A stretch of DNA of 52,144 nucleotides from positions 1 through 52,144 of the forward strand of contig NZ_ALCA01000127.1 in the NCBI RefSeq assembly GCF_000278725.1. The letters are read 5' to 3'. The position numbers and the translations under genes were made by a program. This stretch comes from Actinomyces sp. ICM47 (GTDB lineage Bacteria > Actinomycetota > Actinomycetes > Actinomycetales > Actinomycetaceae). The notes beneath the pieces were generated by a model. That model saw only the letters and a list, made by a program, of their open reading frames with translations, ran no database searches and was not told where the DNA came from. Positions 1 to 8,524 of the stretch are shown piece after piece. Numbering within the stretch: the first letter of the stretch is position 1; each line of letters opens with the position of its first letter.

Positions 1-142
1 TCTTTTGTCGCTCATTGGTGACGCGGGGTTGTTCGCTGCGCTGTCCCCTCAATCCGGGGCGAGGTGGCCGGTGGAGTAGACATGCGGGGCATCCGCTTGT
101 CTGTGGCGCGTTGACGAGTGCAGTGTGGTTGCGTGTGGTTTC

Positions 143-191
143 GTTGCCTGTTGCCTGTTGCCTGTTGCCTGTTGCCTGTTGCCTGTTGAAT
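143..191. repeat. Short tandem repeat, 7-bp unit
   Basis: Six perfect head-to-tail copies of GTTGCCT run from 143 to 184, followed by a degenerate seventh (GTTGAAT). There are no spacers, so this is not a CRISPR array. The stretch 1-275 around it holds no gene I recognise. The array lies about 130 bp upstream of the tRNA-Ala gene. Confidence 0.95.
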
Positions 192-275
192 GAAGGTGGG
201 GGAGTATATCCCGACTGCTTATCGGTCGTTTTGTCGTGCGGTCTTCGGTGTGAAGCCTCGCTGATCGTTGTCGGT

Positions 276-305
276 TTGCGTGAAGGCTTCGGAGGGTGCT
301 AAGGT
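276..305 (+). promoter_or_regulatory. Promoter of tRNA-Ala
   Basis: TTGCGT (276-281), an 18-nt spacer and TAAGGT (300-305) form a good sigma-A type promoter. The expected start near 312 lies just before the mature 5' end of the tRNA at 318. Confidence 0.6.
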
Positions 306-317
306 ATATCCGTCCTT

Positions 318-393
318 GGGGCTATGGCGCAGTTGGTAGCGCGTCTCGTTCGCAATGAGAAGGTCGGGGGTTCGAATCCCCCTAGCTCCACCA
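318..393 (+). tRNA. tRNA-Ala (anticodon CGC)
   Basis: The cloverleaf folds fully. The acceptor stem GGGGCTA pairs with TAGCTCC, the D arm is GCGC/GCGC, and the anticodon stem TCTCG/TGAGA closes the loop TTCGCAA, giving anticodon CGC for GCG alanine codons. The T arm is GGGGG TTCGAAT CCCCC. The discriminator is A and the CCA end is encoded (391-393). A promoter lies immediately upstream. The IS element begins about 240 bp downstream and the large accessory operon follows it. I looked for a second copy of the tRNA 3' end at the far side of that island and saw none. The stretch 394-634 holds no gene. Confidence 0.95.
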
Positions 394-596
394 CAGACCG
401 GCATCCGATAGTGGGTGTCGGTTTTTCGTATGTGTGGGCCTGGTGTCGACCTGGTTCCGTGTGCTGCATGGCTGGTGTGGGTGTGCCAGTGCTGTGTGCT
501 GAAGGAGGTTTGGGCGCTTCGAACGCACGTGGACCCTCTACCTGGAGCGCCGTCTCCCTCTTCTGCATGTGAATCTGGGGTTAAAGGAGGGCTATA

Positions 597-614
597 GGAC
601 ACTACGTGTTGTTG
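597..614 (+). repeat. IS1249-like end fragment (outer copy)
   Basis: GGACACTACGTGTTGTTG at 597-614 resembles the terminal sequence of the adjacent IS (from 636) and, with two mismatches, a sequence at 38297-38314. The word GGGTTAAAGGA occurs just before both this copy (578-588) and the functional-looking IS end (628-638), 50 bp apart. This suggests a nested or earlier insertion at the same place. Confidence 0.55.
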
Positions 615-634
615 GAGGGGTAACTTTGGGTTAA

Positions 635-1859
635 AGGACAAAACGTGTTGGTTTTGTGGCGGGTTTTCGGCTTGCTGGTGCGGGAAAATCAACATTGAAG
701 GTGGTTGTTTCATCGTGGGGGTATGAATACCCCTAAATGCCCGGCGTGTGGGCGAGTGATGACCAGGTATGGGCACTTAGCGTCAGGGGCGCAGCGATGG
801 CGCTGCTCCCTGTGCAATATCAGCCAGGTCAGCCGCATTAATTCCATGGCGAAGCATCTGGATGAGTTCTTGGCGTGGCTCCTTGGAAGGCGCCGTCAGG
901 CGGACATGCCGGGTGGGGGTCGTTCGTTTCGTCGGCGTTGTGAGCCGTTGTGGCAGTTATGGCCATTCAGCCCGATCATCGATGAGGTCCATGACGTCAT
1001 CTTCGTCGACGGCATCCACCTGGGCCGAAACGCTGTGGTCCTTATCGCCCAAACACCCGATTGCGTGCTGGGCTGGTACGCGGCCAGGAGCGAGAACTCT
1101 CGGGCCTGGGGCGCGCTCATGAGCCGGATCGCACCCCCGGCCCTGGTCGTGACCGACGGGGGCAGCGGGTTCGCGAAAGCCTGCAAGAGAATCTGGCCGA
1201 CCACGCGCGTTCAACGCTGCACTTTCCACGCGTATTGTCGTATCCGCCAAGCCACCACAATGCGCCCCAAACTGGAAGCCTCACGCAGGCTATACGCTCT
1301 GGGGCGCCAGCTCACCCACGTGACAGACATTGAAGGCGCCCAGGAATGGATAGGTGCCTACCAGGGGTGGTGCACGCGCTGGAAGGACTTCTGGGAGGAG
1401 AAAACACGTAGGCCTGAGGGGGGATGGGAATACACCCACGAACGTCTCGTGCGGGCTCGTAACAGCCTCAACAAGCTCATCTCCCAGGGGCTCCTGTTCA
1501 CCTACCTGGACCCCACCTGGACACACCAGATGCCCGCGATGACCAACCAGATCGAAAGCACGAACGCCCAATTACGCCAGATACTGCGCGACCACCGCGG
1601 CATGCGCCTAACCCGACGCATGAAAGCCGTGTTTTGGTGGTACTACATCCACTCAGCTCACCCGCAACCAGCAGCGACGATCCTGGCGACCATGCCCACC
1701 GACGCAGCCCTCGAAAATGCCTGGTACCACGCCAGCCAAACACACCAAGCCACCGGCACCATCCCCGTCTGGGGCGACGCAATCTGCTTCAACGAACTCC
1801 ACCACACCACCCCCTACCACAACACCTGGGACCAACCCCCAACCAACACGTTTTGTCCT
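635..1859 (+). mobile_element. IS1249-like insertion sequence (IS256 superfamily)
   Basis: A perfect 19-bp inverted repeat, AGGACAAAACGTGTTGGTT at 635-653 and its complement at 1841-1859, brackets a single transposase gene, giving an element of about 1.2 kb. The flanking 8-mers (627-634 and 1860-1867) do not match, so I see no target-site duplication. Either one side has rearranged or the true ends lie slightly outside. The element lies between the tRNA-Ala gene and the accessory operon. Confidence 0.8.
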
Positions 1860-1931
1860 ACAACCCCCGTGTTGCTGGGGCCTAGATCCTATATTTCAGG
1901 GTTGCTATTGTATAAGTTGTTGGACAAATGA
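723..1931 (+). CDS. IS1249-family transposase
   Basis: This is a 402-aa DDE transposase related to IS256/IS1249 enzymes that catalyse cut- or copy-and-paste movement of the surrounding element. An N-terminal zinc ribbon (CPACG near residue 5 and CSLC about 20 residues later) probably helps bind the ends. The likely catalytic triad is Asp96 (VDGIHL), Asp145 (VTDGGSGF) and Glu278 (QIESTNAQ). I chose the ATG at 723; an upstream TTG at 705 is in frame but adds nothing recognisable. The reading frame passes straight through the right inverted repeat and stops about 70 bp outside it, so the last 24 residues come from flanking DNA. The frame is otherwise intact, so the enzyme may be active. Confidence 0.88.
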   Translation: MNTPKCPACGRVMTRYGHLASGAQRWRCSLCNISQVSRINSMAKHLDEFLAWLLGRRRQADMPGGGRSFRRRCEPLWQLWPFSPIIDEVHDVIFVDGIHLGRNAVVLIAQTPDCVLGWYAARSENSRAWGALMSRIAPPALVVTDGGSGFAKACKRIWPTTRVQRCTFHAYCRIRQATTMRPKLEASRRLYALGRQLTHVTDIEGAQEWIGAYQGWCTRWKDFWEEKTRRPEGGWEYTHERLVRARNSLNKLISQGLLFTYLDPTWTHQMPAMTNQIESTNAQLRQILRDHRGMRLTRRMKAVFWWYYIHSAHPQPAATILATMPTDAALENAWYHASQTHQATGTIPVWGDAICFNELHHTTPYHNTWDQPPTNTFCPTTPVLLGPRSYISGLLLYKLLDK

Positions 1932-2198
1932 GTGCTAGACAAGTATAGATACGTGATGTAAGCTATATCTAGCTTAGAATTACGAAGTCATAACCAAAGA
2001 TAGGGGTGTAGGTTAGATTACGGAGAGATTTGTGGGTGTTTTGTCAACTCGTTGCAATATTTCGTTCATTAAAGGGTATTGTGACAAAGAGTGATACTTG
2101 GAGATAGAGGCACAGCGAATCATATGTATTGACCTGCATGTACGTCGTTTTGGGATGACTTGTCTGGTTGGCCATTTGATCATCGAAGGAGATATGCG
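1932..2198. promoter_or_regulatory. AT-rich gap upstream of the accessory operon
   Basis: This 267-bp stretch is markedly richer in A and T than anything else nearby and must contain the operon's control region. It holds a perfect 7-bp hairpin with a 4-nt loop (TAAGCTA 1959-1965, TAGCTTA 1970-1976), a candidate pair GTGACA (2081-2086) and TAGAGG (2105-2110) with 18-nt spacing, and an isolated TTGACC (2129-2134) lacking a convincing -10. No single promoter stands out. Confidence 0.35.
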
Positions 2199-2897
2199 AT
2201 GAGTGATTCAACAAGTGTCGTTCCGGACAGTGAGGCGACCTCACCAGCTTTTGAGACCGAGAGCGATACGGGTGCGGTTTTGGGAAACAGCGTCGATGAT
2301 GCTTCTGTTAACGCGGCTAAATCGGTCGCGGATACGCTGCCTACGATGCGCAATGCGTATGACGAGTTCGGCAAGGCAGACATTGCTGAGCTTCTCTCTG
2401 GGGTGCGTGCGGATGTACAGGCTTTTTCCGAACGGGCAGAGTTCTATGAGAATCTGGTACGTCAGCTTCAAAGTCGCATTGAATTGCTCAGGGCCGATCA
2501 GATACAGCAGTTCTTCGGTCCTGTTTTGACAAGGATGGCCCTCCTATTGACCCAGGCCGCAGACTCTGCAGCGCTGGCACGTGCACAGGGGGAGGGGTAT
2601 AAGGCGGATGTTGAATTCGACTACTTCCATGATGTGCTCATCGAGTCGCTTGACCTACTGGGAGTGGAATCTGTCGGTGTTAGGGTCGGTGATGCTTTCG
2701 ACAGGGTTCTCCATGCCGCGCGGAAGACTACGCGAACGGGTGTGCGTGATCTGGATTGGACGGTGGCCAGGGTTCTGCGTCAAGGCCTGAAGCGCTCGGG
2801 AGCCGAGCGTGCTTTCCTACCTGCGCAGGTAACTGTGTACCGCTATGACGCTATGTTGGAAACAACATCTGACGAAGCAACAACAAACACGGAATGA
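2199..2897 (+). CDS. GrpE-like nucleotide exchange factor
   Basis: The protein has 232 aa and is predicted to release ADP from the Hsp70 encoded next to it. Residues 1-45 are acidic and low in complexity. About 60-110 form a long helix or coiled coil. The last 100 residues look like the GrpE head: VGDAFDRVLHAA corresponds to the conserved GDPFDPxxHEA region, and an RVLRQGL...LPAQVTVYRYD stretch corresponds to the GrpE ending. The start is the ATG at 2199, with AAGGA eight bases upstream; an in-frame start at 2160 has no ribosome site. The Hsp70 gene follows after 20 bp. Assignment is by pattern; sequence identity to housekeeping GrpE is low, so this is a dedicated paralogue rather than the cellular one. 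Confidence 0.7.
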   Translation: MSDSTSVVPDSEATSPAFETESDTGAVLGNSVDDASVNAAKSVADTLPTMRNAYDEFGKADIAELLSGVRADVQAFSERAEFYENLVRQLQSRIELLRADQIQQFFGPVLTRMALLLTQAADSAALARAQGEGYKADVEFDYFHDVLIESLDLLGVESVGVRVGDAFDRVLHAARKTTRTGVRDLDWTVARVLRQGLKRSGAERAFLPAQVTVYRYDAMLETTSDEATTNTE

Positions 2898-2917
2898 CAT
2901 AAGGAAGGAACTATCGC

Positions 2918-4534
2918 ATGAGTGACAAAGTCTATGGGATCGACCTGGGAACGACATACTCTGCTGTCGCCCTTGTTAATGACGATGGAATGCCTGAAAT
3001 TGTCAAGAATTTTGTCGGTGAAGACACGACTCCGTCGGTTGTTTTCTTCGATGAAGACGGCACCGTTGTCATTGGCAGCCAGGCGAAGCAGACGCAGGTT
3101 AGCGACCCTGAGAATGCCTGTTCCCTTATCAAGCGCCACATGGGCGAGGAATTCCCGCTAGAATTCCGGGGGCGGGAGTACACTCCGGAGTCCATCTCTG
3201 CCTTGATCTTGAAAGAGCTGGTCAGCGACGCCAACAGCCAGAATAACCTGGATATCAGCAAGGTTGTTATCACTGTCCCGGCATATTTTGGAACCCAGGA
3301 AAGGCAAGCGACCAAGCAAGCCGGAGAGATCGCCGGTCTGGAAGTTGTCGGCATTATCCCGGAGCCGGTCGCGGCTGCCATCTCCCTGTGTGCCCGACAG
3401 GAGCAAGAACAGACCCTGCTTATCTTCGATCTCGGCGGTGGTACTTTCGATACGACCATCCTAAAGTCGTGTGCGGGGCAAGTAGAAGTTGTTGCTATCG
3501 ACGGCAATCGTCTGCTTGGTGGTGCCGACTGGGACCAGTGCCTGGAGGATATATTCTTGGATCGTTTCAAGGAACAGGCGGGCCTTGACGATGACAATGA
3601 TCCCTCGTTCGATGAAGACTTCATGACCGAGCTTCGAGTGGAAGTCGAAGACGCGAAGAAGACGTTGACCCAACGTGCATCTGCCAACATTCTTCTCCGG
3701 TACCAGGACAAGAAGGAACATGTCAAAGTCACGCGTGAAGAGTTCGAAGAAGCGACGTCACACCTTGTGGCACAAACCATTGAAATCACCCGGCGAGTCA
3801 TCGAAACAGCGCAGAATAAGTTCCCGGGTCTGACCGTTGATCGTTACCTCCTCGTTGGTGGGTCCTCGCGTATGCCGATGATTAGGACAACGCTCGCAGA
3901 AGCGGGTTTTAACGCCGAAAATACTGACTTTGATCTGTCGGTGGCCAAGGGTGCCGCGATCTTCGGGCAGGGAGAGCTTCCCGATCCGGGCTTCGCAGAA
4001 ATCGGTGCGGGGGCGACAGACAATACATCGGCTGATTTCGGCGATTCGAAGCCGATGTTCGGCATTGGCCCTGGCCGGACCGTGGTAACCAACGTGCTCT
4101 CGCGAGGGCTGGGAGTGCGACTCGTCAGGGAGAATGACAAGGGCAAGTTTGAGGAGTATGTCAATTTCCTCGCGCACGCAAATGAGACGCTTCCACTCGT
4201 TGCCTCGTTGACTGGTGGCATCGTTGAAGACGGGCAGTCGAGCGTCGAGGTCTCTCTCTTCGAACAAGGTGGTGAAGTGGAGTCCGAAGACACGCGGGAT
4301 AACAAGGCGATGATTTCTGGACCGAGTACAACCATCGAGGGACTTCCCCCGATGCGAAGGGGAGATCCCATCGAGGTGACCCTGGAAGTGTCGGAGGAAG
4401 GCGTTGCAACCCTGCTCGTTGTCGAACCGGCAACAGGCCGGTCCTTTAAGGCGGAGGCAGCAGTCTCTGTCTTGAGTCAGGAGGACGTCAAGAAGGCAAG
4501 GAAGCAGATCGCCCAGATCATGACTCGGTCGTAG
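2918..4534 (+). CDS. Hsp70 (DnaK-like) chaperone, accessory copy 1
   Basis: This is a 538-aa Hsp70. The ATPase domain is complete: GIDLGTTYS at residues 7-15 (phosphate 1), IFDLGGGTFD at 169-178 (phosphate 2) and LVGGSSRMP at 312-320 (adenosine motif). Residues from about 385 form the beta-sandwich substrate-binding part. The protein ends some 80-100 residues short of housekeeping DnaK, so the helical lid is reduced or absent. It follows the GrpE-like gene by 20 bp and precedes the Fn3-like protein. No DnaJ gene is present, so the J-protein partner, if needed, must come from elsewhere or be unrecognisable. A role in controlling the operon's GTPases or effector is inference from context. Confidence 0.93.
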   Translation: MSDKVYGIDLGTTYSAVALVNDDGMPEIVKNFVGEDTTPSVVFFDEDGTVVIGSQAKQTQVSDPENACSLIKRHMGEEFPLEFRGREYTPESISALILKELVSDANSQNNLDISKVVITVPAYFGTQERQATKQAGEIAGLEVVGIIPEPVAAAISLCARQEQEQTLLIFDLGGGTFDTTILKSCAGQVEVVAIDGNRLLGGADWDQCLEDIFLDRFKEQAGLDDDNDPSFDEDFMTELRVEVEDAKKTLTQRASANILLRYQDKKEHVKVTREEFEEATSHLVAQTIEITRRVIETAQNKFPGLTVDRYLLVGGSSRMPMIRTTLAEAGFNAENTDFDLSVAKGAAIFGQGELPDPGFAEIGAGATDNTSADFGDSKPMFGIGPGRTVVTNVLSRGLGVRLVRENDKGKFEEYVNFLAHANETLPLVASLTGGIVEDGQSSVEVSLFEQGGEVESEDTRDNKAMISGPSTTIEGLPPMRRGDPIEVTLEVSEEGVATLLVVEPATGRSFKAEAAVSVLSQEDVKKARKQIAQIMTRS

Positions 4535-4566
4535 GCACCATCCCCGGGAGTGAGGCAGAGAGCATA

Positions 4567-7305
4567 ATGTTCGACAAAAAGGCGTATCAGGATTCTGTTC
4601 TGAAACCTCTGAGCACTAATGCGGCGCAACAGTCCGCAATCAATGGCGCGCTGCGTGCGCTCAGCGGTGCGCAGGACGAAACAACGGTAATTGAAGCCCT
4701 GTGTAAGGCAGATATAGCCGCGCTCTTTGCCATCACTCCCGGCATGTCAAAAAATGAGCTAACAAAGCATGTTCAGGGGCTAGAGAGACATCTGAACGCC
4801 GCTCGTGTTCCAGTTGCAAAGCTGGTTAAACAGCTACTCGCAGCGGTAAATAAGGTGCTTGAGCAACATGTGTGCGACCCTGAATTTTGGGAAGAATTAT
4901 CGCATTGCGCAGCGGAGATTGGCCAGGCGGAGTTGAATGACTTTGCACAGGCAGTTAAGCAGGATAATCCCCTCGCTGTCGTAACTGCTGAGCAATTGCG
5001 CCAAGCGGCATCGGCTTACGGAATTGCCGCGAGTGTGACGGATGCCGAGCTGGCGGGTGCTGTCAAAGGGCAGGGGGTCCGCGTGTGCCCTGACTTTGAG
5101 GTGCCAGTAAGCAAGGCGGCTAACGCATGGTCCAAAGGGAACTTGCCGCCTGGCATGACTAACATTGTTGAGGTATTGCTGTTACACGAACGATCAGAAC
5201 ACCCACGTGATATTCGTGTGATCGATGAGTTGAGCGCTGTCGTCGCCGGAAACAGACGGCGCGTGGTAGGGATCGCTGATCTGCGCCAGTCTAAGTCGGC
5301 CGTGAACACTAGGTCCGGCGACTCTATGGAAAGTGCGAAGAAGGTTCTCACTAAAATCGGAGAAGAGTGTACGACAGACTCCGATGTGCGTGACCTTATT
5401 CTTGCATGGTGGGCGAAATTGGCGGAACAACTTGTGCGGACTCAAGGGTTGACGCCAACGCTTGCACTCAACCGTCTGATGGCCATTGGCCTTGCTGATC
5501 TCGACGCGCGTAGATTGCTCGCGGGTGTAGCCACAGGTGGATCGGGACCCGACATTGCCAAGGTGAAGGATTTGATCGCAGCTGGGGATCTATCGGGTGC
5601 GCGCAGGCTTTACCTCGCGCTGGTCGGCGGGGATGAAGATAAAGCGCAATCCCCTATTGCCCGAGAGGCAGCCGAAGCGCTTACAGCTGCAGAGGAACGC
5701 AAAAGTGCCGCGATGGAGGCGTATCGCCAAGCGATAGCGGTGAAGGACCTTTCCGGAGCTCGTGCAGCGCTTGGGGATGCACGTTCGGTGGACCATGAAG
5801 ATACGGAAATCACCCGTCTCTTGTCTCAGATTCCTCCCGACCAGCCAACGGGTCTGGACGTGAGCTATTCCCCGAGTAGGAAAGGTGTTGCCCTTGCGTG
5901 GCGAGGCGCGCAGGACCCTGATATCAGGTATACCGTGGTTCGCAGCGAATCGGGTACACCGGCGAATCCTAAGGTAGGACTGACGATTGCGGCAGCGACA
6001 GCTGATCAGGCGGCCTTCGATCCTTCGCCGCTCGTCGCACACCAGGCGGTCTACGCAGTTTTCGCGTTCCGTCAGGGGGCTAGCTACTCAGCTCCGGCGG
6101 TTTCGCGGATAACGGTCCTGCCACCGCCCTCCGATGCGCGCACGGTCGTGACCTCAGACGACGTGACGGTCTTCTGGCAAGCACCAGCTCAGGTTGCGGG
6201 TGTGTCGGGAGAGCTGATCAGCGCAGACGGAACGCGCAGGGCATTCCCCACGACGACACAGGGGCGATTGCGCATCGAAGGGCTTCAACTCGGACAGAAA
6301 TACACTGTTGTTCTGAGAGCCCATTACGTGGTGAACGGACAGTCCGTTCTTTCTGAATCGACCACCCTCGACGCGACGCCACGCGGTACTGTCCATGCAG
6401 TACGCGATCTGAGCATCGGCAGTACCAGGATGCCGGATGGAAAACCCGGGGTACGTGCTGAATGGACCGAGGTCCCGGGCTACGCCACGGAATTATGGTC
6501 ACTGCCTATCGACATGGCAGTGGAGACTGGGGCACGCGTTACTGCAGATCGACTTGACGTATTGACTGGGAAACGGGTCATGGGCGCAATCCGGAGTAGT
6601 GGAGTGCGCCAGACGATGGACTTCTACGTGCTGCCCGATGTGCGTTCGTTTGTGCCTGTCACATGGGATGGGACCGAGGGAATCGTCGGAGGGGCAGTCG
6701 TTGCCGGCGCAGCGCCACCACCTCGTGACGTGGAGGCGGTGCGTCTCGGCTCCGAACTGAACGTCTCGTGGGTGTGGCCCCACGGTGATTACTTGATGGA
6801 CGTGACGTGGTCTGCCGTCAATGGGAAGAGCGGGCACAAGCGTGTTGATCGGTTTGTCTACAGACGCGACGGCGGTGTGCGTATTCCAAATGCTGAGCTG
6901 ATCACCGAAGTGTCAGTTGGAACAGTAGTGCCAAGTCTTGGCAAAGAGCACACATTCGCGCCTGTTACCGTTCGCCTGAAAGCCGTACCTCCGAGTATAC
7001 GGTATCAGCTCAAGCTGCCTCGAGGTCCCTTCGGGGGGCGCGAAGCGCGCGTAAGTGTCACGAGTGATGGATTCCGCGGCGAAGCGGATCTGGTTGCCGT
7101 GATGGCCGCTGGCGCGTTCATGCCGTCTCGTCCTGAAGACGGGCAACAGATAGCGAGCCTTCACTTCGATTTTTCAACGGACCTCACCCACTATCGTAGC
7201 TTTTCCATCCCGAAGATCAAAGGCGGCTATTGGGTACGTCTCTTTGCGGACTCGGCTTCACCAATCATTCTCAATGATCCGTCCACTTCATCGATGAAAG
7301 GATGA
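4567..7305 (+). CDS. Large protein with TPR-like helices and Fn3-like repeats
   Basis: I do not recognise this 912-aa protein as a whole. Residues 1-325 are mostly helical. About 329-424 contain two similar helical units (AAGDLSGARRLYLAL and AVKDLSGARAALGDA), TPR-like in character. From about 425 the protein turns to beta structure with roughly four fibronectin type III-like modules (about 425-515, 517-605, 607-705, 717-805), each opening with a Pro-rich start and a W-containing second strand (VTVFWQAP, LNVSWVWP). A further beta region closes the protein. No signal peptide or membrane segment is seen, so it is probably cytosolic. It sits between the Hsp70 and the first GTPase (3-bp gap to the latter), and a scaffold or recognition role is likely. 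Confidence 0.7.
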   Translation: MFDKKAYQDSVLKPLSTNAAQQSAINGALRALSGAQDETTVIEALCKADIAALFAITPGMSKNELTKHVQGLERHLNAARVPVAKLVKQLLAAVNKVLEQHVCDPEFWEELSHCAAEIGQAELNDFAQAVKQDNPLAVVTAEQLRQAASAYGIAASVTDAELAGAVKGQGVRVCPDFEVPVSKAANAWSKGNLPPGMTNIVEVLLLHERSEHPRDIRVIDELSAVVAGNRRRVVGIADLRQSKSAVNTRSGDSMESAKKVLTKIGEECTTDSDVRDLILAWWAKLAEQLVRTQGLTPTLALNRLMAIGLADLDARRLLAGVATGGSGPDIAKVKDLIAAGDLSGARRLYLALVGGDEDKAQSPIAREAAEALTAAEERKSAAMEAYRQAIAVKDLSGARAALGDARSVDHEDTEITRLLSQIPPDQPTGLDVSYSPSRKGVALAWRGAQDPDIRYTVVRSESGTPANPKVGLTIAAATADQAAFDPSPLVAHQAVYAVFAFRQGASYSAPAVSRITVLPPPSDARTVVTSDDVTVFWQAPAQVAGVSGELISADGTRRAFPTTTQGRLRIEGLQLGQKYTVVLRAHYVVNGQSVLSESTTLDATPRGTVHAVRDLSIGSTRMPDGKPGVRAEWTEVPGYATELWSLPIDMAVETGARVTADRLDVLTGKRVMGAIRSSGVRQTMDFYVLPDVRSFVPVTWDGTEGIVGGAVVAGAAPPPRDVEAVRLGSELNVSWVWPHGDYLMDVTWSAVNGKSGHKRVDRFVYRRDGGVRIPNAELITEVSVGTVVPSLGKEHTFAPVTVRLKAVPPSIRYQLKLPRGPFGGREARVSVTSDGFRGEADLVAVMAAGAFMPSRPEDGQQIASLHFDFSTDLTHYRSFSIPKIKGGYWVRLFADSASPIILNDPSTSSMKG

Positions 7306-7308
7306 CCG

Positions 7309-8520
7309 ATGCCTCTACCGGGTTTTGTAGCGTCGTGCCCCTATTGCTATACGGATATCGACCTGCGTAAGGCGTCCTTCCGTTGCTTGGGACGCCCGGC
7401 AGCGGGGAAGCAACCGTGTATCAAAGTAGTCGATAGCGCACGAGAACGGTATTTCGGTGACCTGAACGAATACTATCCGGCCTTCACTCCTTTGACTCCG
7501 TCGATGCTTCGGGAGGTGCGGAGAGCAGAATGTCCGAAGTGTTTCGGGCCGACGGGTGTGCGTTTGTGCCCCCAATGCCATTCGCGGCTGCCCGACGGTT
7601 TCTCGAGTGATTCTCCGCTGTTTGGTCTGGTGGGCGCGCGTTCCTCGGGTAAAACCGTGATGCTGGCGGTTCTCATGCGTGAGCTGGCAACCAACGGGCC
7701 GATCGGCCGACGTTTCAAGCACGTTATCACGGTCTATGGTGCTGGTGAAGAAAACGGTCAGGCAGCAAAGCTCAAGAACCTTCTCGACCAGATGGAATCC
7801 ACATCCGGTCAGCTTCCTCCACAGACCCAGCAAGCAGCCGGAGAAAAGACAACACCAGTGGTGTTTGAATGGAAGATTCCGCGCGACGGGATCGCGAAGG
7901 CCGCACTTGGTGACTACAAGTCGACGGTATTTTCGTTCTACGACACTGCGGGTGAGGATCTCGCCGTCGACGAGCGCGCTTTGAGTATGACGTACCTGCT
8001 GGCGACCGATGGGATTATTCTGCTCCTCGATCCCTTTAGCTTTCCGGGGAATGCGGGCCGCAGCAAAGCCTTAGATGATCAGCGGGTTGAGACTTCGCCG
8101 GAGAATGTTCTGCACGCCATCACGGAAGTCCTTCGGCAAAACGAGCGAGTCAAGCGCAATCGGAAGATTAAGCAGCCGGTTGCTGTCGTCATCTCTAAGA
8201 TCGATGCTTTCTGGGAGGAAGTGCCCCAGAACAATCCGATACGGCATCCTTCGTCCAAGCTTCCCTATTTTGATGAGGAGGAGGCGAAATCCATGCATGA
8301 TCACATTGCTTCCCTGGTTTCTCATTGGGGTGGGGATGGCCTGCTCACGATGCTCGATACGAACTACGCGAACTACAGGTTCTTCGGCTTATCTGCCTTG
8401 GGATCTGAACCGAATTACTCGACTCAGCGTATTGACGAGCGTGGCATCATCCCCCACAGGGTGGGTGAACCGCTGCTGTGGCTTATGGCTGAACGTGGGT
8501 TTATCCCACGCCAGGGGTGA
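7309..8520 (+). CDS. Zinc-ribbon TRAFAC GTPase (double-GTPase 2 type)
   Basis: This 403-aa protein starts with two treble-cysteine zinc ribbons (CPYC...C...C and CPKC...CPQC, residues about 11-90). A GTPase domain follows: the P-loop GARSSGKT is at 109-116, the G3 motif DTAGED at 212-217, and SKID at 296-299 is the G4 guanine-specificity motif. This layout matches the double-GTPase 2 family found in biological-conflict operons, usually paired with a second, divergent GTPase and a GAP1 protein; both partners follow immediately here. The gene starts 3 bp after the Fn3-like gene and ends 4 bp before GAP1, so the three are surely co-translated. The family assignment comes from recalled features, not a search. 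Confidence 0.8.
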   Translation: MPLPGFVASCPYCYTDIDLRKASFRCLGRPAAGKQPCIKVVDSARERYFGDLNEYYPAFTPLTPSMLREVRRAECPKCFGPTGVRLCPQCHSRLPDGFSSDSPLFGLVGARSSGKTVMLAVLMRELATNGPIGRRFKHVITVYGAGEENGQAAKLKNLLDQMESTSGQLPPQTQQAAGEKTTPVVFEWKIPRDGIAKAALGDYKSTVFSFYDTAGEDLAVDERALSMTYLLATDGIILLLDPFSFPGNAGRSKALDDQRVETSPENVLHAITEVLRQNERVKRNRKIKQPVAVVISKIDAFWEEVPQNNPIRHPSSKLPYFDEEEAKSMHDHIASLVSHWGGDGLLTMLDTNYANYRFFGLSALGSEPNYSTQRIDERGIIPHRVGEPLLWLMAERGFIPRQG

Positions 8521-8524
8521 CGTG

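Noticed and set aside
143..191. Possible CRISPR array
   Set aside because: The unit is 7 bp with no spacers and there are no cas genes.
219..776. Minus-strand frame containing RGIRTPDLLIANETRYQLRHSP
   Set aside because: This is a well-known false protein produced by reading a tRNA gene backwards; it overlaps tRNA-Ala.
2918..4534. Housekeeping dnaK with grpE
   Set aside because: Both Hsp70s lack the C-terminal lid, no dnaJ or hspR follows, and the GrpE-like protein is divergent, so these are accessory copies.
8075..8524. 150-codon N-terminal extension of the GAP1 protein
   Set aside because: It lies entirely inside the preceding GTPase gene in another frame; the ATG at 8525 follows that gene directly and opens the recognisable domain.
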